A stretch of DNA of 53,925 nt from NCBI GenBank assembly GCA_025057795.1, contig JANXEP010000024.1, positions 1-53,925 of the forward strand, written 5' to 3'. The stretch comes from Candidatus Bathyarchaeota archaeon (GTDB lineage Archaea; Thermoproteota; Bathyarchaeia; Bathyarchaeales; UBA233). Below are positions 53,262 through 53,925 of the stretch, in pieces (within the stretch, counting starts at the first letter, position 1; each line of letters opens with the position of its first letter). The notes below the pieces were generated by a model. That model did no database searches and was not told the origin of the DNA. It saw only the letters and a program-made list of their open reading frames with translations. The position numbers and the translations under genes are program-made.

Positions 53262-53741
53262 ATGGATGCAAAAAGCGAGTTGTTAGAGTTTATTAAAAGG
53301 CAGATTGAAATAGAAAAGGAAATTGTCAATTCAATAGATAAGGCGTTGAAGGACATGCAAAACCCCGCGGTTAAAGGGGTTTTAAGGGGGATATCCCTCG
53401 ACTCGCTTAAACATGCGGACATGTATGCTTCCGCCTTAACGCTTTTAACAGCAGTTCAACCGGCTCTTTCACAAGAACAGCTTGACAAGCATAAGAGTCT
53501 CATTGAGAAGCATATACGCATAGAAGCAGAACTAATTAAGAAAATTAGTGACGTTTTGCCTACAATTGAAAATGAGAAAGTGAAACTTCTGTTAAGCGCA
53601 ATTTTACACGATGAAAGAAGACACCATGAACTTTTGAAGCAGGTTCTGGAAATTCTTATCCGTGGAGAAACAATAACCGAAAATGACTGGTGGGACATCC
53701 TCTGGAAGAATGTACCATTTCACGGAGCCCCGGGCGGGTAA
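53262..53741 (+). CDS. Ferritin-like four-helix protein
   Basis: A 159-residue helical protein with repeated Glu/His positions (EKEIVNSIDKAL, LDSLKHADMY, EKHIRIEAELIKKISDVLP, ILHDERRHHELLKQ), the ExxH pattern of a ferritin-like di-iron site. The ATG at 53262 follows GGTGAG; an upstream TTG at 53235 would add nine residues. The tryptophan-rich C-terminus (ENDWWDILW) is unusual. Probable role in iron handling or peroxide defence. Confidence 0.75.
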   Translation: MDAKSELLEFIKRQIEIEKEIVNSIDKALKDMQNPAVKGVLRGISLDSLKHADMYASALTLLTAVQPALSQEQLDKHKSLIEKHIRIEAELIKKISDVLPTIENEKVKLLLSAILHDERRHHELLKQVLEILIRGETITENDWWDILWKNVPFHGAPGG

Positions 53742-53811
53742 AACAGATTTTTGCCGTTTTAGATAAAACTTTTAAGCATACACAAACAGAAAAAATAGGG
53801 AGGTGAAATGT

Positions 53812-53925
53812 TTGGTTTCTAAGAAGTTGTTGGATATGTTGAATGATGCTATTGCGAGAGAATTGCAGGTTTCCATTCAGTATATGTGGCAGCATGTCCA
53901 GTGGAGCGGGGTCAAAGGGTTTGCG
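53812..53925 (+). CDS. Bacterioferritin/ferritin-like protein, cut by the window end
   Basis: The first 38 residues of a ferritin-like protein; LLDMLNDAIARELQVSIQY and MWQHVQWSGV are typical of the first helix with its Glu ligand. TTG at 53812 is preferred, since GGGAGG (53798-53803) is eight bases upstream; a GTG at 53803 overlaps that site. A TATA-like ACTTTTAAG at about 53767 suggests a separate promoter. Confidence 0.8.
   Translation, partial: MVSKKLLDMLNDAIARELQVSIQYMWQHVQWSGVKGFA

Noticed and set aside
1..53925. CRISPR array, rRNA genes or intact insertion sequences
   Set aside because: No repeated spacer-like pattern, rRNA sequence or complete transposase was seen on either strand.

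Overview
The window is a compact archaeal chromosome segment. The ribosomal proteins S8e, L18e and L37Ae, RNA polymerase subunits D and N, SRP19, the exosome (Rrp4, Rrp41, Rrp42), SBDS, a proteasome alpha subunit, Pcc1, a Brix protein and the mevalonate/isopentenyl phosphate kinase route are all archaeal. Gene order, frequent TTG and GTG starts, type III signal-peptide pilin, ThyX, inositol-phosphate synthase, a CofE-like protein and a rubrerythrin/SOD defence cluster suggest an anaerobic lineage of the Thermoproteota/Bathyarchaeia type. The lineage is an inference; no rRNA is present to settle it.

Layout. 1-9.8 kb: tRNA-Thr, a membrane histidine kinase, a split LysO-type lysine exporter, an ADP-forming acyl-CoA synthetase fused to a GNAT acetyltransferase, DUF169, DUF401 and two tandem DUF131 membrane proteins, then a minus-strand block with a 40-aa membrane microprotein, a SWIM zinc protein and Hsp20. 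9.9-11.5 kb: phosphoesterase and inositol monophosphatase/FBPase pair. 11.7-14.0 kb: an operon of type IV pilin-like protein, coiled-coil protein and two Roadblock/LC7-like proteins. 14.3-17.4 kb: a decay zone in which I read three broken genes that no intact ORF reveals: the C-terminus of a tyrosine integrase, an adenosine deaminase and a TrmO-like tRNA methyltransferase; it also holds a winged-helix gene, a secreted polysaccharide deacetylase and a small nuclease-fold protein.

17.5-30.2 kb: the large translation/transcription/isoprenoid operon S13-S4-S11-RpoD-L18e-L13-S9-RpoN-enolase-S2-Memo-mevalonate kinase-IPK-IDI2-prenyl synthase-GluRS-SRP19. 30.2-36.2 kb (minus strand): DUF2096, SMC, ScpA, ScpB, S8e. 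36.4-41.2 kb: PsmA-SBDS-Rrp4-Rrp41-Rrp42-L37Ae-Brix-Pcc1. 41.3-50.9 kb: inositol-phosphate synthase, riboflavin kinase, MATE exporter, CofE-like protein, ThyX, a nuclease-fold protein, an HtpX protease carrying a canonical EF-hand loop, a CopB-type P-ATPase with C-terminal YHS domain, and an Lrp/AsnC regulator.

51.0-53.9 kb: an oxidative-stress and iron island (rubrerythrin, OsmC, a 53-aa rubredoxin, superoxide dismutase, flavodoxin, two ferritin-like proteins, the last cut by the window end). It diverges from the Lrp gene across a short intergenic region with palindromes. The best candidates for something undescribed are the pilin/Roadblock operon, the EF-hand HtpX, and the near-perfect inverted repeat in front of the inositol-phosphate synthase gene.
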